Source: Thiobacillus sp. UBA6918 (GTDB lineage: Bacteria; Pseudomonadota; Gammaproteobacteria; Burkholderiales; Thiobacillaceae). From it: a stretch of 7,653 nucleotides of DNA. This document shows positions 5,104 through 7,653 of the stretch, in pieces (positions within the stretch are counted from its first letter, which is position 1; the number at the start of each line of letters is the position of its first letter). The notes beneath the pieces are model-generated. The model worked only from the letters and a program-made list of their open reading frames with translations, was not told the DNA's origin and searched no databases. The position numbers and the translations under genes are program-made. The stretch is taken from positions 339 to 7,991 of the forward strand of contig DKAU01000098.1 of NCBI GenBank assembly GCA_002450925.1, read 5' to 3'.

Positions 5104-7377
5104 ATGGCTGAAGAAAAGAAATTCGCCGCGTATATCTGCAAGGGCTGTGGCCTGGGCGATCGCCTGGATGCCGACAAGCTGGCAGGCATTGCGCAAAAAG
5201 AAGGCAAGATGCAGGTCGTCAAGCAGCACGATTTCCTGTGCAATGCCGACGGCGTGGCAATGATCAAGAACGATATCGCCGAAGGCGTGACCCACATCAT
5301 GATCGCGGCCTGTTCACGTCGCGCCAAGACCGAGGCGTTCTATTTCCCCAACAATGCTGTGGCCCGCGCTAACCTCCGCGAGGGCGTGATCTGGATTCGC
5401 CCCGATACTGAAGAAGCCCGCGAAACCACGCAGGACATGGCGGAAGACTATGTGCGCATGGGCTGTGCCGAAGTGAAGGCCATGACCGCGCCCGGCGGCA
5501 ACGTCAACACCGGTTCCAACCGTACCCTGCTGGTAGTTGGTGGTGGCGTGACAGGTATGACGGCTGCGCTGGAAGCGTCCAAGACTGGCTATCCCGTGGT
5601 GCTGGTCGAAAAATCCGGCGCGCTCGGCGGGTGGGCGGCCAAACTGTGGAAACGCATTCCCGTGCATGAGCCCTTCAAGGCCCCGGCCGATACTGGCGTG
5701 GCCGACATGGTTGCGCAGATTGCAGCTGATTCCAACATCAAGGTTTACCTGAATTCCACCATCGCAAAAACCGATGGTGCTCCCGGCCGCTTCGTGGTGG
5801 AGATTGCAACCGAATCCGGTGCCATCAGCACCGAGGACATCGGCGCGATATTGCAGACGACCGGTTTTGAACTTTATGACGCCAACAAGTTGCCACATCT
5901 CGGCTACGGCAAGTCCCCCAACGTGGTGGACCAGGCAGGTCTGGAGGCGCTGGCCAAAGCAGCCAACGGTGGCCCCATCCTGAGACCTTCCGATGGCAAG
6001 CCGGTTACCTCCGTGGCCTTTGTGCAATGTGCCGGCCAGCGCGATGCCAGTGGCGAACACCTGAGCTATTGTTCCGGTTATTGCTGCAATGCCAGCATCA
6101 AGCAGGCGATGTATTTCAAGGACGGCAATCCGGCCATCGACACCACGGTGATCTACACGGACCTGCGCACCCCTGGCAACGGCGAGGATTTTTACCGTAG
6201 CGCGCAGGAAAAGGGCGTGATCTTTACCAAGGGCAAGGTTGCGACCGTTGCCCCCAACGGCAATTCCTGCGTGGTGAACTTTCACGACCTGATTCTTGAT
6301 GACCAGAGCGCACAGATCGAGGCTGATCTGGTGGTGCTGGCAACTGGCCAGGTGCCCAATTCAGGCGTGAACATCGACATGACCGCCGAAGAAAAGGCAG
6401 AAGACGAAGCAGCGGAAGCCGCTGCTGCTGAAGCCACTGCTTCCGGTGCTCAACCGATCCAGTTTTCCAAGAAAGTATCTGTGCTGAACCTGACATATCG
6501 CCAAGGTCCGGATATTCCGCAGTTCAAGTATGGCTTCACCGATTCACACTTTATCTGCTTCCCCTACGAAACCCGCCGTACCGGCATCTACACGGCTGGC
6601 CCGGTGCGTCGTCCCATGGATATGGTACAGGCCCGCGAGGATGCTACCGGCGCTACGCTGAAGGCCATCCAGGCACTGGAAAACGCCCAGCTTGGCCGTG
6701 CCGCGCACCCGCGTTCGGGCGACCTGTCCTTCCCGAAAGTGCGTCTGGAAGGCTGCACCCAGTGCAAACGTTGCACGGTGGAATGTCCCTTTGGCGCCAT
6801 TGACGAAGACGAAAAGCGCTTCCCGCTGTTCAACGAATCACGCTGCCGCCGTTGCGGCACCTGCATGGGCGCTTGCCCGGTGCGCGTGATTTCCTTCGAG
6901 AACTACTCGGTGGATACGGTCGGTTCGCAGATCAAGGCGGTGGACATTCCCGACGAGTTCTCCGAGAAGCCGCGCATCCTGGTGCTGGCCTGCGAGAACG
7001 ATGCCTATCCGGCGCTCGATATGGCGGCCATGAAGCGCAATGAATATTCCGCCTTCGTGCGAGTGATTCCGGTGCGCTGCCTGGGTTCGGTCAACACCAT
7101 CTGGATTACCGACGCGCTGAACGCAGGCTATGACGGCGTCATGCTCATGGGCTGCAAGCACGGCGAGGAATACCAGTGCCACTTCGTGAAGGGTTCCGAA
7201 CTCGGCCGTTACCGCCTCTCCAAGGTCGGCGACACGCTGAAGAACATGAACCTGGAAACCGAGCGCGTGAAGGATCTGGAAGTGGCCATCACCGACATCG
7301 ACAACCTGCCGCGCATCATCAATGAATATGCGCAGCAGATCGTGGACATTGGCTTGAGCCCCTTCAAGGGCTTCTAG
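5104..7377 (+). CDS. qmoB: Qmo subunit B: HdrA-like FAD protein fused to ferredoxin and MvhD domains
   Basis: QmoB (757 residues) is the large soluble subunit of the Qmo complex. In order, it has an HdrA-type N-terminal domain (about 1-130) with Cys12, Cys15, Cys46 and Cys70. A Rossmann FAD motif GGGVTGMTAALEASKTG (146-162) ends at Glu169. The HdrA signature QCAGQRD...YCSGYCC supplies Cys309, Cys323, Cys327 and Cys328. A second FAD segment covers about 405-530. Two 4Fe-4S ferredoxin motifs follow, CTQCKRCTVECP (551-562) and CRRCGTCMGACP (581-592). A C-terminal MvhD/FlpD-type domain (about 624-757) carries Cys630, Cys659, Cys684 and Cys692. An Ala/Glu-rich low-complexity stretch at 428-446 interrupts the second FAD segment. 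AGGAG at 5088-5092 serves as ribosome site with a rather long 11-base spacing. The next subunit starts 16 bases after the stop. It would relay electrons between AprAB and the membrane subunit; partner AprAB is not in the window. Confidence 0.94.
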   Translation: MAEEKKFAAYICKGCGLGDRLDADKLAGIAQKEGKMQVVKQHDFLCNADGVAMIKNDIAEGVTHIMIAACSRRAKTEAFYFPNNAVARANLREGVIWIRPDTEEARETTQDMAEDYVRMGCAEVKAMTAPGGNVNTGSNRTLLVVGGGVTGMTAALEASKTGYPVVLVEKSGALGGWAAKLWKRIPVHEPFKAPADTGVADMVAQIAADSNIKVYLNSTIAKTDGAPGRFVVEIATESGAISTEDIGAILQTTGFELYDANKLPHLGYGKSPNVVDQAGLEALAKAANGGPILRPSDGKPVTSVAFVQCAGQRDASGEHLSYCSGYCCNASIKQAMYFKDGNPAIDTTVIYTDLRTPGNGEDFYRSAQEKGVIFTKGKVATVAPNGNSCVVNFHDLILDDQSAQIEADLVVLATGQVPNSGVNIDMTAEEKAEDEAAEAAAAEATASGAQPIQFSKKVSVLNLTYRQGPDIPQFKYGFTDSHFICFPYETRRTGIYTAGPVRRPMDMVQAREDATGATLKAIQALENAQLGRAAHPRSGDLSFPKVRLEGCTQCKRCTVECPFGAIDEDEKRFPLFNESRCRRCGTCMGACPVRVISFENYSVDTVGSQIKAVDIPDEFSEKPRILVLACENDAYPALDMAAMKRNEYSAFVRVIPVRCLGSVNTIWITDALNAGYDGVMLMGCKHGEEYQCHFVKGSELGRYRLSKVGDTLKNMNLETERVKDLEVAITDIDNLPRIINEYAQQIVDIGLSPFKGF

Positions 7378-7393
7378 GGCGGAGGAGAAAAAC

Positions 7394-7653
7394 ATGAGTG
7401 CAAACCAACAAATGGCCGCCAAGTACAAGAACAGCTTCCTCAAGGAAGTTGAAGACCAGGTGGAAATGGGTGAGTGGGTCAAGATGTGCATGCAGTGCGG
7501 CGTCTGCTCCGGCTCCTGCCCGACCAACTTCCATCCCGGCTGGGAGCATCCGCCGCAGGAAATCTTCATGATGATCCGTGCAGGCAAGCGCGAGGAAGTA
7601 CTGACCAGCCCCTCGATGTGGATGTGCACGTCCTGCTACAACTGCATCGTGCG
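7394..7653 (+). CDS. qmoC: QmoC or HdrC-like iron-sulfur subunit (partial, runs off the right edge)
   Basis: Eighty-six codons are visible from the ATG, which is preceded by a strong GGAGGAG ribosome site (7381-7387) with six-base spacing. The fragment contains a ferredoxin motif CMQCGVCSGSCP (32-43) and most of a second one, CTSCYNCIVR (78 onward; Cys78, Cys81, Cys84), with the WEHPPQEIFMMIRAGKREEVL helix between them. This is the N-terminal layout of HdrC and of QmoC. In QmoC this part is followed by an HdrE-like cytochrome b membrane domain that binds haem and exchanges electrons with quinone. In some lineages separate HdrC and HdrB genes take this place. The window ends before the two can be told apart. 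The operon position directly after qmoB favours QmoC, so the symbol is given with that reservation. Confidence 0.8.
   Translation, partial: MSANQQMAAKYKNSFLKEVEDQVEMGEWVKMCMQCGVCSGSCPTNFHPGWEHPPQEIFMMIRAGKREEVLTSPSMWMCTSCYNCIV

Noticed and set aside
3835..5295. A 486-codon open frame on the minus strand over qmoA and the start of qmoB
   Set aside because: It is antisense to a firmly identified gene, shows no recognisable domain or motif, and is rich in residues expected from reversed codons of a moderately GC-rich coding strand.
5314..6285. A 323-codon minus-strand open frame inside qmoB
   Set aside because: Antisense to a conserved gene, with no coherent domain; explained by codon bias of qmoB.
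6838..7629. A 263-codon minus-strand open frame over the end of qmoB and the start of qmoC
   Set aside because: Antisense to conserved ferredoxin and MvhD coding sequence; no family resemblance.
1..7653. Signs of a defence island, phage, insertion sequence, CRISPR array or tRNA gene
   Set aside because: No transposase, integrase, terminal inverted repeats, regularly spaced repeats or tRNA-like folds were seen, and the spaces between genes are at most about 190 bases.

Overview
The window is an ordinary-looking chromosomal segment of a Gram-negative proteobacterium. All recognisable genes lie on the + strand, gene spacing is tight and base composition is moderately GC-rich. The mix of a quinone-interacting oxidoreductase (Qmo) operon, a membrane proton-pumping pyrophosphatase end, a soluble family I pyrophosphatase, an outer-membrane-type lipoprotein and a YceI protein suggests a chemolithotrophic sulfur-metabolising bacterium. 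A betaproteobacterial sulfur or iron oxidiser of the Thiobacillus/Sulfuricella/Gallionella type is most plausible, but this taxonomic guess is inference from gene content and protein style, not from a marker gene.

Left part (1-2382): the last 15 codons of what looks like hppA (membrane H+-pyrophosphatase) are followed by a strong hairpin terminator (67-92). A two-gene cluster comes next. The first gene encodes a lipoprotein with four tandem DUF11-type beta-sandwich repeats. The second encodes a secreted YceI-family protein with an added Pro/Ala-rich tail. Neither has a specific function that can be read from sequence.

Middle part (2383-3801): ppa (soluble inorganic pyrophosphatase) is preceded by an exact TATAAT box that sits as the loop of a perfect inverted repeat. 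A YfcE/MJ0936-type metallophosphoesterase follows. A 187-base non-coding leader containing several inverted repeats then precedes the qmo operon.

Right part (3802-7653): qmoA, qmoB and the start of qmoC (or an HdrC-like subunit) form a tight operon. QmoA and QmoB are HdrA-like FAD proteins. QmoB also carries two ferredoxin motifs and a C-terminal MvhD-type iron-sulfur domain. The third subunit begins with HdrC-type cysteine motifs and is cut by the window edge. Qmo shuttles electrons between the quinone pool and APS reductase (AprAB). In sulfur oxidisers the flow would run from AprAB to quinone during oxidation of sulfite to APS; in sulfate reducers it runs the other way.

The shared theme could be PPi and APS metabolism: ATP sulfurylase makes or consumes PPi, and two different pyrophosphatases sit within a few kilobases of the Qmo operon. 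I see no mobile element, CRISPR array, RNA gene or defence system, and nothing that I would call a wholly new system. The points most worth a second look are the four-repeat lipoprotein, the structured qmo leader, the degenerate ferredoxin site in QmoA and the clustering of PPi enzymes with qmo.
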